Below are positions 33,769 to 43,730 of a DNA stretch of 64,000 bases, piece by piece. The notes below the pieces were generated by a model. It was not told the origin of the DNA, did no database searches, and saw nothing but the letters and a program-made list of their open reading frames with translations. This DNA is from Chitinophagaceae bacterium (GTDB taxonomy: Bacteria; Bacteroidota; Bacteroidia; Chitinophagales; Chitinophagaceae). The position numbers and the translations under genes were made by a program. How positions within the stretch are numbered: the first letter of the stretch is position 1; every line of letters begins with the position of its first letter. The stretch lies in contig JADBXP010000005.1 of NCBI GenBank assembly GCA_020403455.1, positions 248,001-312,000 on the forward strand, given 5' to 3'.

Positions 33769-35187
33769 TTAATTTATTCCGGTCAGCAATTGAAATAGGT
33801 GTTCGTATAAAAACCCAAAGAAACCAATGAGAACGATGCCTACTGCACAAAAAAGCAATGCAAATTTAACAGAAAAAGAAAGGGTATGTTGGGGTAAACT
33901 TTGAACGGGCTGGTTCAAGAAGATTGTTTTTACTACCCGCAGATAATAGTAAAGGGATATGACCATGTTGGCTGCAGCGATACCTATTACCCAGTAATTA
34001 CCTCCGGAAGATCCCGATAGGAGCAGAAAAAATTTCCCAAAAAAACCTGCAGTAGGTGGGATTCCCGCCAATGAAAACAACGCAATGGTAAGTATCCATG
34101 ATAGAAATGGATGGGTTCGGTACATACCTGAGAGATCAGAAATTTCTTCGATGCCGTATTGTGCGGATAGTACAGACACCACCCCAAAAGCAGCGAGGTT
34201 GGAAAAAAGATAAATCAAGAGAAAAAACAAAACCGAGGTGGCACCCTCTTGTGTGTGCGCAGCGAGAGCGATTAAAAGAAAACCTACCTGAGCAATCGAC
34301 GAAAAGGCAAGTAGCCGTTTGAGATTCAGTTGTTTGATCGCGAAAAAGTTAGCTATCAGAATAGACGCCAATGCAAGGATTATCAGCCCGGGGTACCAAA
34401 TATCAATTTGCTCTTCGAAAGTTTGGTAAAGAACTGGAATCATGACCATGAAAATAGCGGACTTAGAAACAACCGAAAGAAATGCAGTAACTGCTGTGGG
34501 AGCCCCCTGATAAACATCGGCAGTCCATAAATGGAAGGGAACAGCAGAAATTTTAAAAGCAAAACCGGACAAAATTAACAAGAAGGCCAAAATGGAAAGA
34601 GGTGAATGACCAATGTGAGTTATCAATCCACTAAAATCAAGTGTACCGGTTAATCCATACAACCAGGAAATACCGAACAACAGCAGGGCAGAAGAAAAAG
34701 CGGATGATATGACCAATTTCATGGCTGCTTCCGGAGAATGCCTGCGCCCAAAATCAAATCCTGCAGCTGCCGCAAGTGGTAGTGAGGACATTTCAAGACC
34801 CAGGAAGAAGAGCAGAATATTCTGGGAAGACAGCATCAGGAACATCCCCAATAGAGATGTGATCAATAATAAATAAAACTCGGGCAAATTATTTGCCTTC
34901 TTGCACCAATCATATGAAAAGAGTGCAATGATCCAAACTGCCAGATTGAGAATTGTTTTTTCTGCCAAAATCAGCGGAGTAACCAAAAAACTTTCACCGA
35001 AAAGTGTTCCGTAATTGAAATCCCATAAACCGCCTATTATGTTGAAGAACAAAACCAGGTTCATTCCATTGATCCAGGCTTCATTGGAGGGTTCTTTCCA
35101 CAACCATACCACCAGAATGCCCAAAATGATAGCTACCAGCAGCAGTTCTTGTTTCATTATAAGCCAGTCATTCAGTTGCATACCCAT
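33769..35187 (-). CDS. nuoN: NADH-quinone oxidoreductase subunit N
   Basis: A 472-residue antiporter-like membrane subunit of respiratory complex I, with about 14 hydrophobic helices. The proton-channel region FKISAVPFHLWTADVYQGAP and the KLVISSAFSSALLLFG stretch are characteristic. It is the last core subunit of the operon; its start is adjacent to the nuoM stop (no gap) and its stop is followed by the small 121-residue gene. Confidence 0.95.
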   Translation of the reverse strand: MGMQLNDWLIMKQELLLVAIILGILVVWLWKEPSNEAWINGMNLVLFFNIIGGLWDFNYGTLFGESFLVTPLILAEKTILNLAVWIIALFSYDWCKKANNLPEFYLLLITSLLGMFLMLSSQNILLFFLGLEMSSLPLAAAAGFDFGRRHSPEAAMKLVISSAFSSALLLFGISWLYGLTGTLDFSGLITHIGHSPLSILAFLLILSGFAFKISAVPFHLWTADVYQGAPTAVTAFLSVVSKSAIFMVMIPVLYQTFEEQIDIWYPGLIILALASILIANFFAIKQLNLKRLLAFSSIAQVGFLLIALAAHTQEGATSVLFFLLIYLFSNLAAFGVVSVLSAQYGIEEISDLSGMYRTHPFLSWILTIALFSLAGIPPTAGFFGKFFLLLSGSSGGNYWVIGIAAANMVISLYYYLRVVKTIFLNQPVQSLPQHTLSFSVKFALLFCAVGIVLIGFFGFLYEHLFQLLTGIN

Positions 35188-36669
35188 TTATTTATTGATC
35201 AGTTGGCTGGATGCGGACCTTACGAGCCCATCAGCCTCATTGCCGGTAAGATATTGTAGTAAAAAAGGTGCCAATCCCATGACAAAAATTCCAACCAGCA
35301 ATAGTCCGGCTGCCAGTTGCTCTTGCCAAGCAGCATCTTTCAGGTTCTGCCAACCTGCTGCAAGCGGTCCCATGACAGCTTTTCCAGCTGCTCTGAGAAT
35401 GTACACAGCAGTTACGACGATTGATGCACAGGAGAGTATGGTTGCCAACCTTATCCAGCCAGACGTATTTTGCCAAGCTCCTGTAAAAACCGTCATTTCT
35501 GCAACGAATCCACTCATACCGGGTAATCCCAGCGAACACAAACCTGCTAAAATAAAAACAGTACTGATAATTGGCATATTCTTTAGTAATCCCCCCAATT
35601 CATTCACCTGACGTGTGTGGGTTCTTTCATAGATCATTCCGATAGCAGCAAAGAAGAGAGCAGTCATTAATCCATGCGAGATCATCTGTAATACGGCACC
35701 GTTCACAGAAGTGACATTGAATATGCCGATTCCAAGCATGACGAAACCACAGTGACTTACAGATGAGTAGGCATTCATGTACTTTAGATCCGTTTGCATC
35801 AATGTAACAAAGGCACCATAAAAAATGGCGATAGCAGAAAGTGCAATGATAGCCGGCCCATAATATTGTGCTGCTTCCGGCATCAAGAAAGAGGCGACAC
35901 GAAGACAACCATACCCGCCAAGCTTCATAGATACTCCTGCGAGGAACATGGAAGCAGCAGTTGGTGCAGAGGCGTGACCATCAGGTACCCAAGTATGAAA
36001 AGGAAAGAGAGCGGCAAAAAAGCCAAAGCCTAAAAATAGGAATGGAAAAAATAGATACTGAAATGATACCGGAAATGCATGTCGTGATAATATCGCTAAA
36101 TCAAAACTATGTGCTTGCTGATAAATGGCTGCCAATCCAATGAATACCAAAGCAGAACCGGCCATTAACATAAGTGCCAATTTCATGGCACTGTATTCTT
36201 TTCGACCGCTTCCCCAGATCCCTATCAGCAGGAACTTAGGCAATACGGCGAGCTCGAGAAAGAAAAAGAGAGTAAAAATATCCCTGGACATAAAAAAACC
36301 GTAGGCACCGAGACTCAGGAATACCAAAAGAAAGAAAAACTCTCTGCTCATTTTTTCCTGATTCCAGGAAACCAAAACACCTGCCAGTACAACCAGCGCA
36401 GTTAACAACATCATTGAAAGAGAGATACCATCAACACCTATCTGAAACTGAATACCCCAGGTTGGGAACCATTCAAATTGCTGAAGAAAGTATACCTCGG
36501 CGGGCTGCTGTATCCTAGCAGCAATGAACTGGCGAATCAGATAAATCACCAGGAACAACTGCACAGCTGTTCCAACTAGGGCGAACATCCTGTTGTAAAC
36601 AGCCCTTGGGGTACCTGCAATGAGCAGGCAGGTTACCAACGGAACAGCTAAAAATTGCAATAGGTTCAT
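35188..36669 (-). CDS. nuoM: NADH-quinone oxidoreductase subunit M
   Basis: A 493-residue membrane subunit, antiporter-like. The diagnostic stretch HTWVPDGHASAPTAASM with the following LAGVSMKLGGYG is the helix 7-8 proton path; the essential glutamate region FFLELAVLPKFLLIG is present. It continues directly into nuoN and follows nuoL by 21 nt. Confidence 0.95.
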   Translation of the reverse strand: MNLLQFLAVPLVTCLLIAGTPRAVYNRMFALVGTAVQLFLVIYLIRQFIAARIQQPAEVYFLQQFEWFPTWGIQFQIGVDGISLSMMLLTALVVLAGVLVSWNQEKMSREFFFLLVFLSLGAYGFFMSRDIFTLFFFLELAVLPKFLLIGIWGSGRKEYSAMKLALMLMAGSALVFIGLAAIYQQAHSFDLAILSRHAFPVSFQYLFFPFLFLGFGFFAALFPFHTWVPDGHASAPTAASMFLAGVSMKLGGYGCLRVASFLMPEAAQYYGPAIIALSAIAIFYGAFVTLMQTDLKYMNAYSSVSHCGFVMLGIGIFNVTSVNGAVLQMISHGLMTALFFAAIGMIYERTHTRQVNELGGLLKNMPIISTVFILAGLCSLGLPGMSGFVAEMTVFTGAWQNTSGWIRLATILSCASIVVTAVYILRAAGKAVMGPLAAGWQNLKDAAWQEQLAAGLLLVGIFVMGLAPFLLQYLTGNEADGLVRSASSQLINK

Positions 36670-36690
36670 TTGTTTATTTTATTACCATAG

Positions 36691-38613
36691 TTATTTCCAT
36701 AGATAGAAAAAGAAAATCATCCATGCGGCAATACCGCCCATGAAATAAAGGAGATAATCCTGGAGTTTACCGGACTGCATCTTCCTGAAAAGATAATAGC
36801 AGCTGGCCACCCCATCCGCCACAACATGAATCAATCCATCTACAATATTGCGATCAAACCACGCAAAAGGCCGAGCTACGAGTGGTGTCAGAATAGAATG
36901 GGTGATCCATAGATAGAGTTCATCGATGTAAAATTTCTTGAATGCAGCGCGATACAACCAATTTTGTGCAGAATCAGATGAAGATGTTCGATCAGAGGGT
37001 CGTGCATATTTTATGTATGCAATTGCTATTCCGAATGCTGATATCCCCAAGGGTGCAGCAGAAAAAAGCCAATTGATGGTAGAATGGTGTGTAATCCCGC
37101 CCCATGAAATATGAGAACCAAAAGGCAGCCAGCCAACAACGATTGTACAGCCGGTTAACAGCAGCAAAGGAATGGACATTAGCCAGGAACCATGATGATG
37201 TGGAGTGATATCTGCAGGTTTACCCCAGAATATTAAGAAATACAAACGGAACATGTAAAATGCTGTTAACCCTGCAGTGAGCAAAGCCACACCAAAAACA
37301 AACCGATTTGCACTAAAAGCAGCCAGCAAAATCTCTTCTTTGCTGTAAAATCCGGCCAATGGAAATACTCCGGCGATAGCAAGACATGCAATTAAGAATG
37401 AAAGATGAACAAGAGGAAGATGCTTGCGCAATCCGCCCATTTTTTCAACCTCATTGCTATGAACCAAATGTATCACTGCACCTGCACCCAGGAAGAGAAG
37501 CGATTTGAAAAATGCATGTGTGAACAGATGAAACAATGAAGCCGTATAGCCAAGGTAGTGATCTCCACTGTTTGAAATTCCCAGGGAGAACATCATATAG
37601 CCAATTTGAGACATGGTTGAATAGGCTAAAATTCTTTTTATGTCAGTTTGAGTACAGGCAATAACAGCAGCAAAAGATGCAGAGAAAAGTCCAATAAAAG
37701 TGATTACTGACATGACATCAGGCAATAAGATGAACATGCCGAAAAGTCTTGCCACCAGAAATACTCCGGCGACAACCATTGTGGCAGCATGGATCAGAGC
37801 AGATACCGGTGTCGGACCTTCCATGGCATCCGGTAGCCAGATATGCAAGGGGAACATGGCAGATTTCCCTGCACCGCCTACGAAAACCAGTAAGAGTCCC
37901 CAAGCAAGTGCACTTAGTCCTAAAAAACTCGCTGCTGACGCAGATTGAAATCTCCCGTCGGAAGAATTGCCCAATCGTTGCAGTAATGTGGCAATATCTA
38001 AAGACTCACCGTAGTAAGAAAGTACGAGAATGCCTATGAGGAAACCTAGATCGGCAAAGCGGGTTACAATGAATGCCTTCTTAGCAGCAGCAATGGCAGA
38101 GGGTTTGGTAAAATAATATCCGATGAGCAAGAAAGAGGATACACCCACTAGTTCCCAACAGATATAAATCTGAAATAAATTTCCAGCCAAAACCAGACCC
38201 AGCATCGAAAATGTAAATAGTCCCAAAAAAGCAAAGTAAGTAGTAAAACGCTCCTCTCCTTTCATGTAGGACAGACTAAAAATATGCACCATTGCGGAAA
38301 CGAAAGTTACCACAACCAACATCATGATGGTTAGTGGATCAATGACAATACAAACATCAATGCTCAGTTTTTCATTGAATACCAACCAGGGAAAGCGAAA
38401 TATTGTTTCAAAATTTCCTGCATGACCTGTTGCAGGTGCTAGCGTAAAATAGTTGAAAGCTACCATCAGTGACGCACCGGTACTTATTAGCATCATGGCC
38501 GTGGCAAACAAGCCTGCCAGGTTTTTTGGTATGCGCCTGCTGGTAAGTCCCAATAGCAGAAAACTTACCAGGGGAAACAATAAGATGGTCAATATGGTGT
38601 ACAAATTGGGCAT
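36691..38613 (-). CDS. nuoL: NADH-quinone oxidoreductase subunit L
   Basis: A 640-residue distal antiporter-like subunit. The channel motif WLPDAMEGPTPVSALIHAA and the conserved YICWELVGVSSFLLIG segment are intact, and the long C-terminal part contains the amphipathic lateral helix region and a final membrane anchor (residues ~615-640). It lies 2 nt downstream of nuoK. Confidence 0.95.
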   Translation of the reverse strand: MPNLYTILTILLFPLVSFLLLGLTSRRIPKNLAGLFATAMMLISTGASLMVAFNYFTLAPATGHAGNFETIFRFPWLVFNEKLSIDVCIVIDPLTIMMLVVVTFVSAMVHIFSLSYMKGEERFTTYFAFLGLFTFSMLGLVLAGNLFQIYICWELVGVSSFLLIGYYFTKPSAIAAAKKAFIVTRFADLGFLIGILVLSYYGESLDIATLLQRLGNSSDGRFQSASAASFLGLSALAWGLLLVFVGGAGKSAMFPLHIWLPDAMEGPTPVSALIHAATMVVAGVFLVARLFGMFILLPDVMSVITFIGLFSASFAAVIACTQTDIKRILAYSTMSQIGYMMFSLGISNSGDHYLGYTASLFHLFTHAFFKSLLFLGAGAVIHLVHSNEVEKMGGLRKHLPLVHLSFLIACLAIAGVFPLAGFYSKEEILLAAFSANRFVFGVALLTAGLTAFYMFRLYFLIFWGKPADITPHHHGSWLMSIPLLLLTGCTIVVGWLPFGSHISWGGITHHSTINWLFSAAPLGISAFGIAIAYIKYARPSDRTSSSDSAQNWLYRAAFKKFYIDELYLWITHSILTPLVARPFAWFDRNIVDGLIHVVADGVASCYYLFRKMQSGKLQDYLLYFMGGIAAWMIFFFYLWK

Positions 38614-38615
38614 GA

Positions 38616-38930
38616 TTAATATTTCAATTCAGAAGCATCTTCCACATCCACAGAATGATAGGTTCGATACAAGTGTATGATAATGGCGATAGCGATGGCT
38701 GCTTCCGCGGCTGCGATAATGATTATAAAGAGTGATAAAAAGATACCGTCTGTTTGCTGAGGATAGAGATAGCGCTGGAAGGCAGCCAGATTGATATTGA
38801 CACTGTTGAGCATGAGTTCCAATGACATGAGAATTGTGATGAGGTTCCTGCGGGTGAACATTCCATACATACCTATGAAGAACAGGGCAGTACTAACAAT
38901 TAGAATGTGTAAAAGTGGTACGTGTTGCAT
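38616..38930 (-). CDS. nuoK: NADH-quinone oxidoreductase subunit K
   Basis: A 104-residue subunit with three transmembrane helices. Both buried glutamates of the proton path are visible, in SLELMLNSVNIN (helix 2) and AAEAAIAIAI (helix 3). It starts 9 nt after the nuoJ stop. Confidence 0.95.
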   Translation of the reverse strand: MQHVPLLHILIVSTALFFIGMYGMFTRRNLITILMSLELMLNSVNINLAAFQRYLYPQQTDGIFLSLFIIIIAAAEAAIAIAIIIHLYRTYHSVDVEDASELKY

Positions 38931-38939
38931 GAGACTGTT

Positions 38940-39476
38940 TTACTTGAGGGTATTTGTGGTTTTGGAATCAGGTAATTTCATAGCGATGGCTATACATGCG
39001 ACCATGGATGCGAGCAGCAAGATGCTCACCATTTCAAAAGGCAAAGCGTATCCACCTGCTTCAATAGATAGCATTTGTTTACCAACGGTACGAATATCAG
39101 CAACTACGGCATCGGTAGCTTTTTGTCGGTATCCATACAGCCAAAGACACCAGACGGTAAACAGAAACCCACTGATAACAGCCAGTAAAGCAAAAAAGTG
39201 TCTTGACTTTTTGAGTGTGGGTAATTCCTGAACCGAACCACGAGTAAGGAATACCGAGAAAATGATCAATACGACAATACCACCTACATAAACTACTATT
39301 TGTACGGCAGCCAGCAGGTTAAGTTCAAGCCAGAAATAAATAGCAGCTACACCCAACAATGAGAAAAGAAGCCAGATGGCTGAGCGAAAGATTTGTCTGC
39401 CTGTCACCGATAGCAATGCAGTGATCAGCAGGAAAGCAGCAATTAAATAAAACGCTATGGCAGATGCAGGCATCAT
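38940..39476 (-). CDS. nuoJ: NADH-quinone oxidoreductase subunit J
   Basis: A 178-residue subunit with five transmembrane helices. The family stretch LNLLAAVQIVVYVGGIVVLIIF includes the helix-3 π-bulge region important for coupling. Its ATG overlaps the nuoI stop by 4 nt. Confidence 0.93.
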   Translation of the reverse strand: MMPASAIAFYLIAAFLLITALLSVTGRQIFRSAIWLLFSLLGVAAIYFWLELNLLAAVQIVVYVGGIVVLIIFSVFLTRGSVQELPTLKKSRHFFALLAVISGFLFTVWCLWLYGYRQKATDAVVADIRTVGKQMLSIEAGGYALPFEMVSILLLASMVACIAIAMKLPDSKTTNTLK

Positions 39477-39949
39477 TCTACTCCCTCCCTGATTTTTGAA
39501 TTAGGCTGGTTCAATTTTTTAGTTAGTTTGTTTCTATCATACACACTGTGTTCAAATGTTTGTGCCATCTGTATGGCATTTGTGGGACATGCCTCGATGC
39601 ATAGATTACACATGGTGCAAAGTTCCAGGTGGTAGATAAAAGTATCCAGTGCTTTTTTCTTTTTTCCCTCCGGTGTTAAATCCATCTTTGTGATGATTTT
39701 GATTGTTCCGTTTGGACAAGCAAGTTCACAAGCGGTGCAGCCGGTGCAGGCATGTTCATTGTTATCATCATGTGCCATTACCACTTCTCCCCTGAATCTT
39801 TCCGGAAGTTTGAGTTCATGGCGATTATCAGGATATTGCTGGGTGATGATTTCAGAAGGGTGAAAGAAATAATAGCCGGTCTTCTTCATGCCCTTCAGCA
39901 GAGAACTAACTCCTTGATAAACCTCTTTGATATATTCTTTTATAAACAT
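39473..39949 (-). CDS. nuoI: NADH-quinone oxidoreductase subunit I (2x 4Fe-4S ferredoxin)
   Basis: A 158-residue peripheral iron-sulfur subunit that holds clusters N6a and N6b. Both binding motifs are complete: CTGCTACELACP and CTMCNLCIEACP. Here it directly follows nuoH; in the absence of the NADH module these clusters would take electrons from an unknown donor rather than from NuoG. The N-terminal segment (GMKKTGYYFFHPSEIITQQYP) fits the membrane-contact helix. Confidence 0.95.
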   Translation of the reverse strand: MFIKEYIKEVYQGVSSLLKGMKKTGYYFFHPSEIITQQYPDNRHELKLPERFRGEVVMAHDDNNEHACTGCTACELACPNGTIKIITKMDLTPEGKKKKALDTFIYHLELCTMCNLCIEACPTNAIQMAQTFEHSVYDRNKLTKKLNQPNSKIREGVE

Positions 39950-39961
39950 ACAATCTTTGGT

Positions 39962-41035
39962 TTAAAAATGCCATCCCTTGATGGCGATCCAGGTTACCAG
40001 CAACAAATTTAAAAGTCCTATGGGCAAAAGGTATTTCCATTCAAGATTCAACAGTTGATCAACTCTCAGACGGGGGAAGGTCCATCGGAACCACATGATC
40101 AGAAAGATGAGGAAAAATGTTTTTCCCATGAACCAGACGGATGAGGGGATCCAATCCATGAGGTGGTTGAACCCATCCCAGTGAGCGATGTGGAGGGGCA
40201 TCCAACCACCCAAAAACAAAGTGGCGCCGAGTGCACAAACGATGAATATATTGATGTATTCAGCCAGGAAGAAAAGGGCAAAGCGCATACCGGAATATTC
40301 AGTATGAAATCCCGCAGTTAATTCAGATTCAGCTTCAGCCAGGTCAAAGGGAGCCCGGTTGGTTTCAGCGGTAACTGCTATGATGTAAATGACAAATGCA
40401 ATAAGGACGGGAATATGGCCTCTGAACAACCACCAGCCACTTTCCTGTGATGCAATGATATCAGATATCTGTAAACTGCCGCTCAGAACTACAATGCATA
40501 AGATGGAGAAGCCGGCGGATAATTCATAGCTCACAATTTGTGCGCCGCTGCGCATGGCACCCAGCATTGCGAACTTATTGTTACTCGACCAGCCGGCCAT
40601 CATCACCCCAATTACTGAAACAGAAGATACAGCTGTAATGTAAAGTACTCCAATATTGATGTCCCATATTTGTACCCCTCTTGCAAAGGCAATAGGGGCA
40701 AGCAGCATCATGGCAACCATCATAACCAAAAAGGGAGCAAGGTTGAAAAGGAATTTATCGGCCAATCTTGGTACCAACCCTTCCTTCATCAAAAGTTTTA
40801 AAGTATCAGCCACTGTTTGAAGCATGCCGGCGGGTCCTACCCTGTTGGGGCCCATTCTTATTTGAATGTGCGCTGCTACTTTTCTTTCCATCAACACCAG
40901 CACCAAACCTAAAATTGCAAATAAGGAGATAGCCAATATCCCGATGATGATGCATTCTATCAGCAAAGTATAGGTTCCTGTTTTTTCCAACAGGAAAGAA
41001 TGTATTTGTGCCGCCCATTGCTGAAAACTAAACAT
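39962..41035 (-). CDS. nuoH: NADH-quinone oxidoreductase subunit H
   Basis: A 357-residue subunit with eight transmembrane helices that forms the floor of the quinone chamber. The motif RMGPNRVGPAG and the acidic E-channel stretch NRAPFDLAEAESELTAGF, followed by EYSGMRFALFFLAEY, are intact. It starts 90 nt after the nuoD stop; this gap is where nuoE, nuoF and nuoG stand in 14-gene operons. Confidence 0.95.
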   Translation of the reverse strand: MFSFQQWAAQIHSFLLEKTGTYTLLIECIIIGILAISLFAILGLVLVLMERKVAAHIQIRMGPNRVGPAGMLQTVADTLKLLMKEGLVPRLADKFLFNLAPFLVMMVAMMLLAPIAFARGVQIWDINIGVLYITAVSSVSVIGVMMAGWSSNNKFAMLGAMRSGAQIVSYELSAGFSILCIVVLSGSLQISDIIASQESGWWLFRGHIPVLIAFVIYIIAVTAETNRAPFDLAEAESELTAGFHTEYSGMRFALFFLAEYINIFIVCALGATLFLGGWMPLHIAHWDGFNHLMDWIPSSVWFMGKTFFLIFLIMWFRWTFPRLRVDQLLNLEWKYLLPIGLLNLLLVTWIAIKGWHF

Positions 41036-41125
41036 ATTAATTGCTTCGGGTGTGTTGATGTAAGATGTTGCTCTTTTTATGTTTTACTAATGGTTGTCAG
41101 GTTGTTGGTTATTTTGTTGGATTTT

Positions 41126-42268
41126 TTATCTATCAATATCCGGAATTACCAGGTCGAGTGTTCCCATTGTAGCCATCAGGTCTCCAATTTTACTTCCTCT
41201 GGCCATGTGGTCAAGGGCAGATAGGTTGGAAAAACCCGGTGAGCGATATTTGATGCGATAGGGTGTGGTTCCTCCTTCACTGATTATATAAACTCCCAAT
41301 TCGCCGCGCGCCGTTTCTACCCGTGTATAAAATTCACCTTTGGGTAATTTGATAACCGCCTTGGTTTTTGCTTGAAAATCGCCTTCGGGTATTTGATCGA
41401 TCAGTTGTTCAATGATGCGAATGGACTGGTACATCTCGCGGATGCGAACGATGTACCGGGCAAAAGAATCTCCCGCCTGGTGGAGGCACTGCTCAAAATC
41501 GAGTTGTTCATATCCTGTGTAAGGAAATCTTTTCCTAATATCTCCATCAACCCCACTGGCACGGGCCACAGGTCCGGTGCAGCCAAAAGAGATGGCATCT
41601 TCTTTGGAAAGAATACCGATGCCCTCCGTTCTATTTCGGAAGATTATATTATTGGTTACCAAGTCTTCTAACTCGGTTACTTTATCTTTAAATTGAGTTA
41701 TGAAAGCACGAACCCTGGTAACGAATTCCGGATGCAGGTCATACATCACACCACCCGGGACCATATAATTCATGGTTAGACGGGCACCGCAGGTTTGCTC
41801 CATGATGTCATTGATCGTCTCTCTTTCCCGAAAAGTATAGAAGAAGGGTGTCATGGCACCGAGGTCCATGGCCATTGCCCCGATCCACAGTTCATGAGAA
41901 GCGATGCGTGTTAGCTCGCTCATAATGATGCGGATGGCCTGGGCTCGGGCAGGGACTTCAATTTGCATGCCTTTTTCCACACAAAGGGCACATCCGAGGT
42001 TATTGATATGTGCAGAGAGATAATCCATCCTACTGGTCACATAGATAAATTGTCGATAAGAAAGGCTTTCTGACATTTTTTCAATGGACCGATGAATGTA
42101 TCCAAGGTGGGGTTCAATTTTTACGATGGTTTCTCCCTCCAGGGTAATTACCAGGTGCAGCACGCCATGGGTAGCCGGGTGTTGAGGTCCAACATTGATG
42201 ACCAATTGTCCCTCTTTGAGTTGAGGATTGTTCTCTGAAGATGATATGATCTGGGTTTCTGCGTACAT
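41126..42268 (-). CDS. nuoD: NADH-quinone oxidoreductase subunit D
   Basis: A 380-residue quinone-site subunit, related to the large subunit of NiFe hydrogenases. GPQHPATHGVLHL with the quinone-head His and Tyr region, EPHLGYIHRSIEKM and the C-terminal IGDLMATMGTLDLVIPDIDR are all conserved. It is separate from nuoC (7-nt gap), not fused. Confidence 0.95.
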   Translation of the reverse strand: MYAETQIISSSENNPQLKEGQLVINVGPQHPATHGVLHLVITLEGETIVKIEPHLGYIHRSIEKMSESLSYRQFIYVTSRMDYLSAHINNLGCALCVEKGMQIEVPARAQAIRIIMSELTRIASHELWIGAMAMDLGAMTPFFYTFRERETINDIMEQTCGARLTMNYMVPGGVMYDLHPEFVTRVRAFITQFKDKVTELEDLVTNNIIFRNRTEGIGILSKEDAISFGCTGPVARASGVDGDIRKRFPYTGYEQLDFEQCLHQAGDSFARYIVRIREMYQSIRIIEQLIDQIPEGDFQAKTKAVIKLPKGEFYTRVETARGELGVYIISEGGTTPYRIKYRSPGFSNLSALDHMARGSKIGDLMATMGTLDLVIPDIDR

Positions 42269-42275
42269 GTTTTTA

Positions 42276-42728
42276 TCAGAGCTTGATCATATTTACCGGG
42301 TCTTCAAAATCTTTTCGCATCGGATACCCATTGAAGTCATCGGGCAAAATGAGTTTGCGTAAATCAGGGTGTTGATGAAATGTGATACCAAACATTTCAA
42401 AAGCTTCTCTTTCATGAAATTCGGCAGTCCGCCAAATATCACACACCGTATCTATTTGCGGCTTGTCCCTGTCCAGCTGTACTTTAACTACCATGGTTTC
42501 ATCTGTGCGTGAACTACGCAGGTGATAAACCACACACAAATGTGTCTTCCAGTCCACTGCGGTTAAGCAAAACAGAAAATCAAGAGCGGGAGGTCCTTTA
42601 TGGATGCAGGCTGCGAAGTTTTTCCATTTGTCTACCGGTACCTGAACAACGAGCCATTCTCCGGTATCATCCGTCGTAGCAGCAGGTTCAATGCCCAAAA
42701 TCCATGTAATCATTTCCTCTTTCGTCAT
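42276..42728 (-). CDS. nuoC: NADH-quinone oxidoreductase subunit C
   Basis: A 150-residue subunit, short for the family but containing the diagnostic EREAFEMFGITFHQHPDLRK followed by ILPDDFNGYPMRKDF. It stands between nuoB (4-nt gap) and nuoD and contacts both in the complex. Confidence 0.93.
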   Translation of the reverse strand: MTKEEMITWILGIEPAATTDDTGEWLVVQVPVDKWKNFAACIHKGPPALDFLFCLTAVDWKTHLCVVYHLRSSRTDETMVVKVQLDRDKPQIDTVCDIWRTAEFHEREAFEMFGITFHQHPDLRKLILPDDFNGYPMRKDFEDPVNMIKL

Positions 42729-42732
42729 CTGG

Positions 42733-43287
42733 TCATGGAAGTTGGTTAGAAGAATTTCTGATCTGTTCGCGGGTTTGACCGCTTTTGATTTTTTCTTGCA
42801 GGGTCAGAAGCGCATGAAGAAGGGCCTCCGGTCTGGGAGGGCATCCAGGTATATACACATCGACAGGAATGATATGGTCTGCCCCTTTAACAACAGAATA
42901 AGTATTATAGAAAAAGGGCCCTCCACTGATAGCACAGGCGCCCATGGCAATAACGTATTTGGGATCGGCCATCTGGTCGTACAGTCTTTTCAACACCGGA
43001 GCCATTTTATTGACGATCGTGCCGGCGATGATGATCACATCTGCTTGTCGGGGTGTGGCGCGTGCTACTTCAAAACCAAAGCGGGCGAAGTCATATTTGG
43101 CAGCAGCTGTAGACATCATTTCAATACCGCAACAACTGGTTGCAAAAGTTAAAGGCCAGAGTGAGTTGGAACGTGCCCAGTTAACAAGGTCCTGAAACCC
43201 GGCAGCAACTACTCCCCCACCAGGCATATCAATTACCTGACCCGGGAAAGTACTCTTCAAATCTTTTACTGGCTGATTTACTTCCAT
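42733..43287 (-). CDS. nuoB: NADH-quinone oxidoreductase subunit B (cluster N2)
   Basis: A 184-residue subunit carrying cluster N2, the electron donor to quinone. All four cysteines are present: the tandem pair in [11 protein letters not shown], one in [10 protein letters not shown] and one in [11 protein letters not shown]. The start overlaps nuoA by 10 nt. Confidence 0.95.
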   Translation of the reverse strand: MEVNQPVKDLKSTFPGQVIDMPGGGVVAAGFQDLVNWARSNSLWPLTFATSCCGIEMMSTAAAKYDFARFGFEVARATPRQADVIIIAGTIVNKMAPVLKRLYDQMADPKYVIAMGACAISGGPFFYNTYSVVKGADHIIPVDVYIPGCPPRPEALLHALLTLQEKIKSGQTREQIRNSSNQLP

Positions 43288-43628
43288 TGTAATGCACCTT
43301 TTTTATGGGCGTATAAAAATCCGATGAACAAGATGAAAATAAAAATTCCGGCTTCGAGCAATGCAGTAATACCCAGTTCTTTCACTACAACCGCCCAGGG
43401 AAAAAGAAATACCAGTTCTACATCAAAAATCAGGAACAACAAGGCAAACAAGTAATAACCGATGGCGAACTGCTGCCAGGGAGAAGTGTCAGTTGGAATA
43501 CCGCACTCATAGGGTTCACCCTTTTGAGGGTTGTGAGTCCCTTTCACCAAAAATTTCCCTACCAATATTCCACCGGCAGAAAAAACCACGGCGGCTACAA
43601 GAAGTGTGATCATTGAAACCGGACCCAT
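43278..43628 (-). CDS. nuoA: NADH-quinone oxidoreductase subunit A
   Basis: A 116-residue subunit with three transmembrane helices. The conserved loop [18 protein letters not shown] and helix [20 protein letters not shown] mark the family. It is the first gene of the minus-strand nuoABCDHIJKLMN operon; the promoter should lie in 43629-43730, where I see no clean -7 box. Confidence 0.95.
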   Translation of the reverse strand: MGPVSMITLLVAAVVFSAGGILVGKFLVKGTHNPQKGEPYECGIPTDTSPWQQFAIGYYLFALLFLIFDVELVFLFPWAVVVKELGITALLEAGIFIFILFIGFLYAHKKGALQWK

Positions 43629-43730
43629 ATTGTCAGTATTTCTTAGATGGTAAATTAATCATTTAATACCAGGTTTTAAAAAGTTATCAACCCCTAAATG
43701 TCAATAACTTTTTTATGGAAAGCATTTACT

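Noticed and set aside
41036..41125. Remnant of nuoE, nuoF or nuoG between nuoD and nuoH
   Set aside because: The 90-bp gap has no recognisable flavin, NADH or Fe-S motif in any frame; the genes are absent rather than decayed.
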